Shown: positions 41,436 to 54,000 of the stretch, one piece after another | How positions within the stretch are numbered: the first letter of the stretch is position 1 | Layout: the number at the start of each line of letters is the position of its first letter | Assembly (NCBI GenBank): GCA_029204225.1 | Contig: CM055094.1 | Location: 25,134,541 to 25,198,540 of the forward strand | Direction: 5' to 3' | From: Diphasiastrum complanatum | Lineage: Eukaryota > Streptophyta > Lycopodiopsida > Lycopodiales > Lycopodiaceae | Length of the DNA stretch: 64,000 nucleotides | Position numbers and translations under genes: made by a program | Notes under the pieces: generated by a model | What the model saw: the letters and a program-made list of their open reading frames with translations, nothing else | What the model was told of the DNA's origin: nothing | Databases searched by the model: none

Positions 41436-41993
41436 TGTTGGATTTTTTATGCTCAACCTCAAATCCATTCATGGATGAGCATTCTGAAAGATGTACAAAA
41501 CCCTAAACCCAAGCATTTTTTTTCCAACATCAAGCTTGGCAAACGGAGATTTTCTGACCCTGAATCAGGTCAGATTGGATCTAATTTTTCCGACCTTTGT
41601 ATATTTTTCGACCCATTTTAAAATTCAATACTGTTGGTCAGAAATCCGACCCAATGACCTGACGTTGACAGTCCACCTACTTATTTAAAATAATAATGCG
41701 GTTGTAATAAATGTAGAAAATCAGTGATAGATATTCCATAGTATATCAACCATGTTAATTGTCATTAGAAAGATTCTTCTGATAATTTCATATCTTTCCA
41801 TCAGATATTTCCATTCCAGTGTTATAACACACAATGATCAGCTGAAGTTATCACTTCTAGCTATTGTACTCATTGTTGATATTAATTAGAGTGCAATCTT
41901 AGTCTCACTACTGTTATTGTTCATTTGCGCATTTGTGTTGAATGTTTCATTTTGATAATTTGCTGCTAATTGTAGCGCTTTCGATCCTCAACA
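41436..41993 (+). repeat. 3' LTR of the copia fragment
   Basis: The start is fixed by the polypurine tract. It begins TGTTGGATTT, and the end is placed at 'ctcaaca' to give TGTTG/CAACA inverted termini (558 bp). The right end is inferred because there is no second LTR to compare. Confidence 0.62.
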
Positions 41994-42124
41994 GACTCTC
42001 GCTCGGACTTCCACTACCATTCCTAGTGATTTTTGATAAGCTATTGGTGGGCTCCTATTTTGCAATAATATTGCAGTTCTCACAACTTCGGCCTAGAAAG
42101 AATCTGCAATGCCCATGTGTGTCA

Positions 42125-43880
42125 TCATTGCCCTAGCAGTTTCAACAATTGTGCATGTATAAACCTATACAAACTGCTATTTGATTCCATGCTCCTTGCA
42201 AAAATCAATAAAAGTTGTGGATCGATGCTCACCACCACGATCATATACGAATACCTTGATCTTGGCGTCTGATTGGTTCTCCACCAATGTTTTGAAATTC
42301 TTGAAACAACCAAATGTAGTAGACTACTCTCTAATCGTGTAGATCCAGGTTTTCCTTGAGTAATCATCAATGAAAGTCAAAAGGTAGAAAGCATTACCAA
42401 TTGACATTACCCTCATTGGTCCACGTAGATTTGAGTGCCCTAACTCAAGCACCATTTTTGCCCTTGCCCTTCTTGACTTTAGTAGTTTCATCCTTTTTAA
42501 TTTTTTTTCGATGCTATTTCCAATAAATGTACCCTCACAAACATGTTCCTCCTTGTCTTCAAGAGCCAATAAATCAAACATCATGCCATGAATTTTGAGT
42601 AGCTACAAACTAGATTTTTTTTAAACATCTAGTACTTTAGTGCCATACATCACTTTGTGATGGTATAGGTGATATGAATCAATGTTGTCCCATCAAAGTC
42701 ACACTAAACTTTTAAAGCCTGCAATTGTGCTCGTGAAAATTGTTAGCAATTATTTTGAAATTATAATTAACGTCCTTGACACGACATCTATACTTATTGA
42801 ACTCTACTTTTGGGCATTAATTGTTGGTTATCCCAATAAAAAGTAGGTTCTTCTTTAGGCCTGAGACATAGAGCACATCCTTGATCTTTCTCAAGTCTCT
42901 ACCAATCATTTGTCCGCAACACTTTGTCACCAATTTTTTATAGGGGTGATATTAGTAAACCAATCTCCTTTGTTGCCTGCGTCATGTGCCTTGTGGGTAC
43001 TACGTCTATGTGCCACAGGCTTGTCTTCATGCCAAGAAAGAATGATTATGAAGATGCTCAACTAATCATTGGCATTGCCCTCAATTAGGTTGTCTGACTA
43101 TTTTCCCTTGCATACATGTCAATTTTCTTCTTTTGACATTCACTTTGCCAATGACCCAACTTTTCAAAATGGTAGCACTTGCCTTTCTTGGATGACTTCC
43201 CTTTCACATCTCATGTCTAGATTATATTTTTGCCTTTTGACTTATCCTTTTTGGTGTACTCTTATTTGTCCTTGATGGCTAGTGCATGGTCTTTTATAGG
43301 TAAGAGTCTGGACTTTTACCTAATGCCTATGTTCTTCATGTACTAGAATGCCTGTCAGTTGCTTAAAAGTGGGTAACCTCTCCTTGGAAGCTAAACCACT
43401 TATGAACATTGATAGTCCTCCATGATACCATTCATGGTGGTCTAGACAAGCTCACCGATGGGTATCCTCTCACCCACTATGTGGATTTTGTCTCACAATT
43501 GCTTAATCTTGGTAATAAAGCCATGGATTGACTCGCCACCTTCCATTCAAATATTGTTCAGTTAGTTTGAAGGAATAGCATGGGTGAACGACTCAACATC
43601 TTGTACTGCTCTTTGAGAGCGTCCCAAGCATGGTGTAGAGTGATGACATTATTGACGTGTGTACATGATTAATGAAAGTGGTGAGCACAAATACCATAAG
43701 CCTTGGTATTAGACTTCGTGAGTGGTCTTCCCTTATTGCAACCACAATATTGCATAGGTCTTTCTTTATGAGGATATTTCTCATCATAGATTTCCATATG
43801 CTAAAATTTGAGAGGTTTTTAAGCTTACTAATCTCACTAAGTATTGACTCATCCATGCTAGCCATCGTACTCAAGTTGTT
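42125..43880 (-). pseudogene. Copia gag-integrase relic
   Basis: On the minus strand, gag starts near 43874 ('SKLKNLSNFSIWKSMMRNIL'). A zinc knuckle near 43170 reads CYHFEKLGHWQSEC, with the second Cys lost. Integrase follows: 'FYLLTFIDDYSRKTWIYTI' and a degenerate second block (DRGGEH). The first catalytic Asp of integrase is Asn ('HSNLRGPM', 42431-42429). Frameshifts and stops are frequent and RT is absent. It lies about 1.1 kb upstream of the DUF2062 gene. Confidence 0.78.
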
Positions 43881-45028
43881 AACTTACTATTTGTGAAATT
43901 TTTCAAGAAACTTCTAATTTATGTGATTATACTTATACTACTCATGCACAACATACATTCAATCTTCTGTTTAATTGCCTCATTTGTTTGTTAGCCAAGA
44001 AGCTAAAGCAACTTACTAAGGAGTTTCAGCCTCATGAAATCACCACTCAAAGAAGTATGAGAGACGTTGGTAGATATGACATAGCTATGCTACTTTTGAA
44101 CTTTTGGCAATCATGCACAATTTATAAAATGCTTAATTCTGATCGATCTTGAGAACAACGACAAACACTTGCATCTAGGTATGCAAGTCGTTTGGAACAT
44201 GATTTTGCCAGAACACCTCGCCCTCATTGGTAGGGGCTTCACCAACCACTTCAATAGCTTGACATAACATACTGATCAATAGCTTGGATAGGTCATTGAT
44301 GTGTCAACTAGACCTTCACTGTGAATTCTTTGAAGATAACACTCAAATTTGTGCTGGGGCGCACATTTCTCTCTCTTGTATGCCCTTATTTGTTTAACAA
44401 TTGAGAATTTGAAGTCTAAATTTTTTTATTGGGAATGAAAATTGGCTAATAAACTTGAAATATTTCTTTATAAGAGTTGAACCCTTGACGTCATGGAAAT
44501 CAAGGAAGTCCTAACCAAATCAATACTTTTTGGAGTGCAATTGGTGGCACATTTGGAGAAAATCTCATGCCAAATTTGGCAAGCATCCACCTGTGATTAA
44601 TCAAAGGCAAGAGCAGGTTGAATTGGGTAAGAGGCAAATCATCTTAAGCAAGACCAAGTCTCAAACTACCCACATTGGTTGACATCTTAAAACCAAAATA
44701 ATTTTACAATGTAAATTTGTGCATTGATGATGCTAGCTTAACCAATGGGCAAATTAGAAAAAAAAAGCTAGTACAACTAAGTACCTACTACTGCATCTAA
44801 AGAGGGAAAAGCAAAACTCAGCAGCAGTAGGAGCAGTCTGGCTTCTTCCGTGAGTGATTTCCTGCTCGACGACGAAATTGGGCGCTGCCCATTACATCTC
44901 CACACGTATTTGGCGATCAAGGATTCAAATATTATGTAAAATTATCAGGTGTGCAGGAAAGAAAACGATCTCAAAACCGGCAATCAGCAGCAACAGGCTT
45001 GCGGAAGCAGATATTCAGATAGATAGAG
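43881..45028. other. 5' flank of the DUF2062 gene
   Basis: It contains the probable promoter and 5' UTR (GC content rises from about 44800). A GT...AG pair, 'ccgtgagtgatt' (about 44849) and 'gtgtgcag' (about 44958), could mark a 5' UTR intron, unproven. At 44464-44520 (-) a sequence with 'ggttaggac' and 'gggttcaactc' faintly resembles a tRNA-type SINE head. Confidence 0.4.
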
Positions 45029-48000
45029 ATGGGGTGGCATTATGCCTGGCTGCTGCGCTGGGCACGAGCTCGTGTTATAGATCCATTTCTGCTCATTGTC
45101 AGTAGGTACAATGCCTTAATCCCAATCTTTCAATCTCTTATCGCCATACTAACTTTCACAAGTTTAAAGTTGTACTCGAACTGTGTGCCTACTTTATCAT
45201 TGGCTGCTTAAGAAGTTGTTTAAGAACTAAGTAATGTGGGTTTAAAGGCATAGTACGATATCAATAGCGAGTCCTCTCTTCAAGTCGGTGTAGAGGTCAG
45301 ATGAGAGATGAGGATGAGCAGTAATTCTCACAATATGCCTCTAAAATGCACATTATCAAGCCTAATTGTGTCATGAAAATCTTTTGCAAAGATTATATCT
45401 CGAGGGAGGTTTAAAGGTTCCATCTGGTAAGGCTCTGTATTTTCAGATTCCATCTTAGAGGTCTCCTTATTTTCAGGGCTGAAAATTACAACCACTATCA
45501 TTGAAGGCAAAAAATTAGGGCTGATTATCACAGTGGACAATGAAAGTCCCCTAACACAATTTCCATGTTTAGTCGTGTAAGATTTGAGCTGGCCCATTTT
45601 GAAGTAGGGTTGTCAAAATTCATCAAGAGGTTTCTTTGCATGATCGAGCGCAAGGATGGATCAATGTGAATGGCACACAACACATGCGTACACGATGAGG
45701 GGTTTGCGATAGGCTTGAGATTCTTGGTTGCGCCGCTTGTTGTGGGAGTTGGGGATAGCATCACGGGGGAAGAAGGGTTTCTCTAGCAAGGTTTTGGCCT
45801 TGGTAATTTGCTCACAAAGTGTTGATGCAAACCTTCATGCAAGGGTTTGCATTGCACCATCTTCACTCCAAACTCCACATGAAGCTCTTGTTCTTTATGT
45901 TAAGCAATGAGCATTGGGCTGAATCCTACGTGCTAGTTTAGAATCTTCGTGGCCTTCACCAGATTGTTTGCTACATTACTTTTCACAAAAGTTCTACATA
46001 AGCAATGATAGTTGCATTAAATGCACAATCAATCCTTCTTTTTCAACATGGTATGACCTTAAAACTTGAGGTAATGCTCCGATAAAGAATGTGGGCTGCT
46101 ACAAACATGTTCTTCCAAGATGTTTAGGCACACATTTTCAGTGCTGTTTATTTGCTTCACGCCACAAATAGTGGGTTCTCTTTATGACTTTTTCTCACGT
46201 AGAAGGCAAGGGGCTACATCAGGCTCTTCCTTCTGGGAATTCACATTGCCTCTTCATGCTACATGAATGGGTTTCTTTATAGCGAATTGCAACAGCTACA
46301 AGAAATGAATCTTCAATGGTTTTGTTCTTCACAATGATTTGGATCAAATATGAAATGAACGAATTGTGAATTAACCAAAGTTACAATGGGCTGAACGTGA
46401 TCAACATCACAACACTAACCACATGCATTTCAGATAATGGCTATTTTGTTTTAGCAAATGATCACGACAAATTTTGGTGCTCTTATATCATGTAGAATTG
46501 TAGGGTGTGAGTCCTTCTAACTATCGTTACACTCACATTGTAGAAAGATGATCACACAAGCATGAGAGTGAGAGAATACGCGAATAATCACTCAAAATAT
46601 GTGTGCGTACATGGGCACGAGTATAGTATATAGTTTCTCAATGTAGGAATCATGTATTAGAATTTTTACTTTGAATTTGAATACTAAGTGGCTTGATTTC
46701 TTAAAATTTTGTATGTTTGAGATGCTCAAGTTGGAATCTGTTGGATGGAGTTTGATGTCTTTGCACTACTTCTATAGTGTTCATTTCTTTTTCTAATGAC
46801 AGGGGAGCAGAGCCAAAGCAATTGGCAATGTCGACAGCACTAGGCATCACTTTGGGCGTCTTTCCAGTCTATGGTTACTTCTTGACTTTTGATTCGTTTG
46901 CTAACTTCAATTGACAATTCCAATGGAAGAATATCCCGTGAATGTACTTGTTGTAGTCAAGGAAAATTCATATTATACGTTTGGTTGTCCTTTTATAACT
47001 TATGCTAGGATGCATGAGACCTTTGTTTCTTACCTACAAACTCACGTAGACCTTGACCTTAGCATTGAGAAAGTTATGATCTTGTAAGAGTATAGACTAT
47101 TTAGAAAATTCTGAAAGCCGTAATCTTCAAGTCCTTTATGCATATACTATGTGGGTTTGAACAAAAAATTACTTGTTATGGTGGCGTTCAACCCACTACA
47201 ACCACTTTGATTAGTTTATGACATCTATGCATAACTCAATACAAACCATCAGACTTGTGAAGCATCAATTAAAACTAATGACAAGTGTTCAATTTCTTTG
47301 TGTTTTTCGTCACCTTTTGAAGCATAATTCATGTTTGGTTTGAAGTAGATGATTGCCTTTTCCAAAAAATTCAACCCATGCATTAATCCAAGAGATTTCA
47401 AAGAAAAAGACAGGCTCCTTGGACAAAGGCCCTCCTAGGTGTGAACAACCAAAACTCTCTAAGCTGCTCAACTCCTGAAGGCCGGTGTGTGGAATGATCC
47501 TCCCAACCATAGGTACCCCCCCTCTTGAGTCCACTACTTGCTATTCCTGTCAACATACACAAGGTACCCCCCCAGTGGTTGATCAGGCCACCTGGCGTAC
47601 ACACTGCATGCGACCTGTGAATAGTGAGTGACTCACGGGATACCACCCCCATGCCCCGTCATTACCGATGACACACTGGTCACCCCGACTGCTTGCCGGC
47701 TAGCACTAACAGCTAGGGCCCCGACGGTTACACGACCGCATCTTTGACAGCTTGTCAGACGGTCTCACCGGATCACGGGATTTTGCGATACATCGGTTCC
47801 CACTTGGAAGCGATGCCCTTCCCGGTCACTGACTCTTGCCAACTTGGCCTCAGGCCCTTTGAGTGACCGGTCATGCCGAGGTCATGTCAGAACTAGACTG
47901 AGTCGTAACAATCCTTCCCTCTTCTGGCAAGTCATCGGTCCTCGATGACAAATCCTGTGGAAGACTTCTGCAAACACTGTTGCGTCTCCCAGGTAGCATC

Positions 48001-51000
48001 AGACAATGGATGCCCTTTCCAAGCCACTAGATACTCTCGAAGAAGACGATTCCTCAATCGTCGCTCTCTCCGATCTAAGACTCTATCTGGCCCATAATCT
48101 ATAGTGTCTTTCTCCTCCAAAGAAACCAGACCTTCTACCAGATTATCACCGCCGTGCAAACATCGCTTGAGTTTGCTAACATGAAACACTGGATGCACCT
48201 TGCATCCCACAAATAGCTGTAGCTTATAAGCCACACCACTAACCTTCTTGATAATCAACCATGGTCCACAAAACCTAGGAGATATCTTGGCACACCTTCC
48301 TATGCGTAGCACCTTCGACTTCGGAGGGACTAGTAAATATACCCAATCTCCTACCTCAAATTCTCACGAGCATAACTCTCTGCCCTGGCCATAGCCCTGG
48401 ACAAGTTATCCCGTGCCATCTCTAGCCTCTACTGCATCTGAGTCAAAAACTCTGCGGCGCTAGGTGCCTTCTGTGGAATGCCTATGGTAGCAGGACTCAA
48501 TGGCCTAAAACCATAATTGAGTTCAAATGGACTCAATCCCATGGATGCATGTCTCTTATCATTATACGCAAACTCCAATAGTCGTAAATGCTTTACCCAG
48601 TCTATTTGCGTACCACTTACATATGCTCTAAGCATATCCTCTAAGATTTGGTTCACTCTCTCTGTCTGGCCATCCGTCTGAGGATGCTCAGTACTACTCA
48701 TCCGCAACTGTGTTCCCAGCTTGGCGAACACCTCAGTCCAGAAATTTCCCGTAAACTTGGGATCCCTGTCAGAGACCATGGACCTAGGAAGACCATGTAA
48801 CCTGACTACGTTATGGATAAACAACTTAGCAACTTGCGGAGCTGTGACCTTAGTGGTCGTTGCGATGAAGTGAGCCATCTTAGAGAACCTGTCAACCACT
48901 ACCATAATGGAATTAAATCCCTTCTGCATCTTGGGTAGACCAACAATAAAGCCCATAGAGATGCTTTCCCACCTTCCTGTAGGTATCTCTAAAGGGTGCT
49001 CGGAGGACTTACTCTCTCGGCCTTGTTCACTTGACAAGCCGTGCAACGCTGGACGTACTCCCTGACGTCTCGCTGCAATCGTGGCCAAAAATAATGCCGT
49101 CTGGCTAACTCAGTAGTCCTATCAATACCCGGGTGCCCTGCGCAGGGACTATCATGGCATTCATGAAGAATCCTACGACGTAGGTCCTTCAAGTCTGGCA
49201 CGAAAACTTTTCCATTTCTCAATAACATACCTTCCTTCACGGTGTATGTTAAATATGTCCCAGTGTGTGTCTCTACGGGAGCGACAGCCTCGGTTGACTC
49301 TTCCGCATGATCAAAAACCTGGCGCGCCTCAGGCTACACACGTTGACAATGTGGATCGTCCTGCTGAGCCTTCTTGATCTCCCCGATGAGATCACTGTCA
49401 ACTACAGTAAAGCTCCTCTGATGCAGTATCCGAGATAGTGCATCGGCGACCACATTTTCCTTCCCTCTTCGGAAGCGAATTTCCAAATGAAATTCCTGCA
49501 TCAGCTCGACCCACCGAGCTTGGCGGCCTCTCAAATTTGGCTGAGTGCAAAAATACTTCAAAGTATGATGGTCAGTATACACGTAAAATTCGGCGCCATA
49601 CAGGTAATGTCGCTACACCTTGAGCGCATGTATGATCGCATACAGCTCCTGCTCGTGCGTGGGATATCTCTGTTGTGCTGGCGTCAATTTCCTACTTTCA
49701 AAGGTGTTGCGTCGGCGCCTCAAAGGGCGCTGGGACTTGAGCGGTTTCCCCAACACGCGCTTAAGTCTAACATTCATCCATCATGCACTTACATAAAAGC
49801 CAACTCAGAAACGTAACAAGCTTAACCATTCATACTTAAGAAAACCGGAATCCCAACCAACCCGAAAGCCAACTCAGAATCCGTCCCCAAAAGGTAACCA
49901 AAGGCAAAGACAAGCCACACATGAAACCCAAGGCATAGTGGTCGCCAAACTGACCAATTGGCATAGCGGCAAGCCCCATGTCGATGACAGGGACCCTTAG
50001 GCGCCAGCGACGCAAAAAGGTTGTAGTAAGGGTCCTTCCACTTGGACCAGTCCCGGAGGCGAAACCGAAATGGTAATCATCCCCAAGGATCAACTTTATT
50101 AGATTTGGAAGAGGTTACATTCATACATAGATTGACCGGTCTCGGGGCCACCAACACGTGCTGGGCATTGTGCCAGGCTCGTGCTGGTAGAGGGAGTTGA
50201 GACATGGCGACTGGATTCCTGGCGCTGGTTGAGCTGCCCAAGTTTCTGTCTGCCGGACTCCCCCTATAGTTCTGCTGTGATTCGGCGCACCCCCTCTGTT
50301 CTGAAACATAGTGCTTTCTGGTAAAGCACGCTTTTTGGGACTTAGTTTTTATTTTGCTGATTAAGCCTGGCAAGCCTGGCAGAATCAGTCTGGCTCCCGG
50401 ACATGGGTCCCGGGAGCCGTTCCGGTGGTAGAATCAACTTGCTTCCTGACTAGGCCATGACTCGAGCTCCAGAGCTAGCTCATGACTTGTGACTACTTGA
50501 CTGGCTCACCACAGGTCGGAGGCTCAGTCCTTGACGTTCTAACTTGCTCTGGGACCTTAGGGAGTGTCACCCCTTAGAGTCTTACAGGGCACGTTGGGTG
50601 CACCTGAGTCAGCTTTACAACAAAAGGCAACAGGTCTACTACCCTCTTGACTTAACACTGCACCTACGGCAATGCCACTTGCATCTATCTCTAGGTCAAA
50701 GGGCTTGTTGGGATCAACAATCTTGAGCACTGGAGCTGTGGCCACAGCCTCCTTCAAGTGGTCAAAACTATGCCGTGCTTCAGGAATCAGCATCCCAAAC
50801 AACCACAGTGTTAAACCCCCGTAACTGGTCTGTCAAAGGAGCAGCTAACCAGGAGTAGTTCCTAACGAACCGTCTCGGTAGAACTTACAAAAACCTAAGA
50901 AAGACTGCAACTGACGAATATCCGCCGGTCTTGGCCACTGCTTGACCACAGCCACCTTGGCAGGGTCAACTGAAATACCCTCTGCCGTCACTACGTGACC

Positions 51001-54000
51001 CAAATACTCGACACGAGTCTTACATAACTCTGTTTTATGAGCATTGGCATACAAGACCACTTCTTGTAACCTGCCAAACACAGTACGGAGATAAACCTCA
51101 TGTTCGTCCACCGACTTACTATAAACTAGTATGTCGTCAATAAAATTGACTACAAACTTGCCCATAAAATCACGTAGGACATCATTCATGAGCATCATGA
51201 ATGTGGCCGGTGCATTGGTTAACCCAAATGGCATAACCAAGAACTCATAATGTCCAAAGCGTGTTCGGAAGGCCGTCTTCGGAACATCTTCCGAACCAAT
51301 CAAAATTTGATGGTAGCCATTCATGAGATCTATCTTACTGAAAATGATTGCCCCTTGCAATGCATCCAGTAGATCATCAATCCTTGGCATCGGATATCTG
51401 TGCTTTAAAGTGATTTTATTCAATCCCCTGTAGTCTACGCACATCCGAAAAGTACCATCTTTTTTCTTAACCAATAAAATAGGGGAGGCGAAAGGTGAGA
51501 AACTAGGACGGATATACCCTATCCTGAGATATTCCTCCAACATCTTTCGGACTTCCTCCTCTTCTTTCAAACTCATCCTGTAAGGAGGTCTACATACCGG
51601 ACTTGCCTCTGGAATGAGCTCAATACGATGCTCCACATTCCGTCTAGGCGGCAATCCCTCTGGCATGTGGTCAATTAATAAATGTTTAAACTCAGCTCGG
51701 ATGGATCGCTCTAGCTGACTAGCTGGATCACATCGTTGTCGTTGTATCAAATTAGCATTAACTGAAGTTATTAAATTAGATGAAGTTGCGAGTGGGTTTA
51801 TTTGCAAACAACAAAAACTGGAATCAACATTCACATTTGCAAGATAACACATACTGCAACTCCATTTTCTTTATTTGCATCAAGGTAACAAGAGGACCTT
51901 CAACAGTAGCTTCAGAACATGAGACAAACCCTCATGCCCGAACTTATATACATGAGTCTTAAAGTCTATAGCGGGCTGCTTACTCGCATGCCACCGCTTA
52001 CCAAGCACAATATCAAACTTAGCTAATTTGGTGATCTCAAAGTCTAACTTCTCAGCATAGGTCTGAATGGACAACAATGCCTTAGAGACTCTCCTATCCC
52101 AAACCTATGTTCCCTTACCATCTGGCATCTCAACTGTATACCGGTAATCCGAAGGAAGAGTAGCCAAGTGCAACTTCTTCACCACACGAGAGTTGATAAT
52201 ATTATGGGAAGAGCCGGTGTCAAATAGGACAAGCACATCATGACCTTCCAGCTTCCCTCTCATCCGTATCAGTTCGTTATCTGGAAACTGATAGGCCTCT
52301 CGCGCCTTGGTGGAAAGAAAACAAACTGGTGCCTCTGGAACAAGCTTCCGCACCGAAATAGTCATGACACGTCTAGCGTCATCATCATCAACCAACAGAT
52401 CATCCAGGATAGATTCATCCTTGCCCTCCTCTTGACGCTGCTGTAAAACATGGAGCTTCTTGCCGTGCGTCGAGGACAATCTTTGAACAAATGTTTGCCA
52501 AGGCAGAAGAAATACAAGCCTTCCTTCTTGGCCTTATCCTTTTGCTCAGGAGTAAGTGGTGACTTGTCGTAAGCATGACGAGCCATAGGAGATGCCGATT
52601 TTTGCTCCCTCTGACCAGCTTGGCCGGACTTCCGCGAACCCATCTTCTGGGGCACACTTGCCACTTCAGATTCAGCCTTGTTGCGAACATTTCCTTCAAA
52701 GTTGAGGGCCGTAGCAACTGCCTCTTCCAAGGTTTTGCATCCTTTATTAAGAACTGAAGGCCTCAACTCTGCACGATGACCAAATATGAACCTGTGGACT
52801 ACCAGCCACTCGGGAATCTCCTCTGGTATCTTGATCAACATCTCTCTATACTGATCAGCATATTCCTGCACCATGTGTTGCCTCTGACGATGCAGGAACC
52901 AAGCATCCGTCGCACACACATGCTCATGTGGAGGAATGAACTGCGCCCGAAAACAGCGCTTGAAGTCAACCGAGGTGAATGGGGCTTGCTGTGATTTTAG
53001 CAACTTGCGCCACCACCTGTCAGCAAAGTCAGTAAAATGCCTTACGGACACCCCAACCTTCATCGGTGGGTGCTCGTTTCAAATCAAAATACTCTAACCA
53101 CTTGTGCAACCATTGATCTACAACATCAGTAGTCCTCTGGGAAGTTGTACCAGCATATTTTTGTGGGCTTTATATCTTTATCAGGAGGAAAATCAATGAT
53201 CATTTGTGTATCAGAAGAATGATAACGAGTGGGCAGCTGGGAAAGATACAAAGGCGGAGGCTGAGAAGAAGACGAGGGAAAGCCCTCGGCAAGCGTGTTA
53301 GAAATCCATAAATCATAATATGGATGGACAGACTAGGATTCGAACCCAGGACCTCCCTCATACCGGATGGGATGCTCTACCACTGAGCTATCTGCCCTGT
53401 TTGATAGTTCTCTCTAGAGTGTGGATTGATATTCCAACACCCCCCCTCAAGCCACACTTGGTTGGGGTCCTAGCTGTCACCTGCCCCACAACTTGGGCCA
53501 CCTAACCATGGCTTTGACACCATGAACTGTTAGGTTTAACTTGGCTTTGATACCATGTTAGAAATCCATAAATCATAATATGGATGGACAGACTAAAATT
53601 CGAACCCACGACCTCCCTCATACCGGATGGGATGCTCTACCACTGAGCTATCCGCCCTGTTTGATAGTTCTCTCTAGAGTGTGGATTGATATTCCAACAA
53701 AGCGACGATATCATCCTACGCATCTGTCATATACTGCTCCAACACATCCATACGTTCTTGTATGGGAGGAGGATCAGTGACAGGCGCACTAGGTAATCGG
53801 CTGCCAGGACTAGGCGGAGGAGTTTCCATGGCTTCAACTGGGCTTGAGGGGATGTCAACTTTGTCTTCAGCCATGGTATAGGAATTACTCAGGAAATGTG
53901 AAATGTGGAAATTTTCAACTTATTCACAATTTAGAACTAAAAGAGGAAAAGCAACTGGAAGGTAACAAAACTCTGGGAAAAATCACAAAGCCAAGGACAG

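Larger units (their letters stand above)
53296..53699 (-). mobile_element. Complete TRIM with tRNA-like sequences in both LTRs
   Basis: Two 144-bp LTRs (53556-53699 and 53296-53439, minus orientation, TGTTGGAATATC...TTCTAACA) differ at 4 positions. A perfect 5-bp target duplication, aagcg, lies at 53291-53295 and 53700-53704. The PBS TGGTATCAAAGCC (53555-53543) abuts the 5' LTR, one mismatch from the initiator tRNA-Met site. A polypurine tract (gaggggggg, 53448-53440) abuts the 3' LTR. The 116-bp internal part has no coding capacity. The total of 404 bp fits a terminal-repeat retrotransposon in miniature. It sits inside the chromovirus gag. Confidence 0.93.
52362..53874 (-). pseudogene. Chromovirus gag, split by a TRIM
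   Basis: It starts [12 protein letters not shown] at 53874 with a Pro-rich N-terminus and has a stop just before the TRIM. After the TRIM, 53063-52362 encodes the capsid-like part ('[15 protein letters not shown]', '[11 protein letters not shown]') and a knuckle region reading [14 protein letters not shown]. There the first Cys of CCHC is Tyr and one residue is missing, so the knuckle is degenerate. Confidence 0.82.

Noticed and set aside
44464-44520. Possible tRNA-derived SINE head on the minus strand
   Set aside because: A and B boxes are only approximate and no target duplication was seen.
53296-53699. Two independent tRNA genes or a tRNA gene pair
   Set aside because: The tRNA-like units lie inside LTRs of an element with PBS, PPT and target duplication, and the anticodon loop is abnormal, so ordinary tRNA genes are unlikely.
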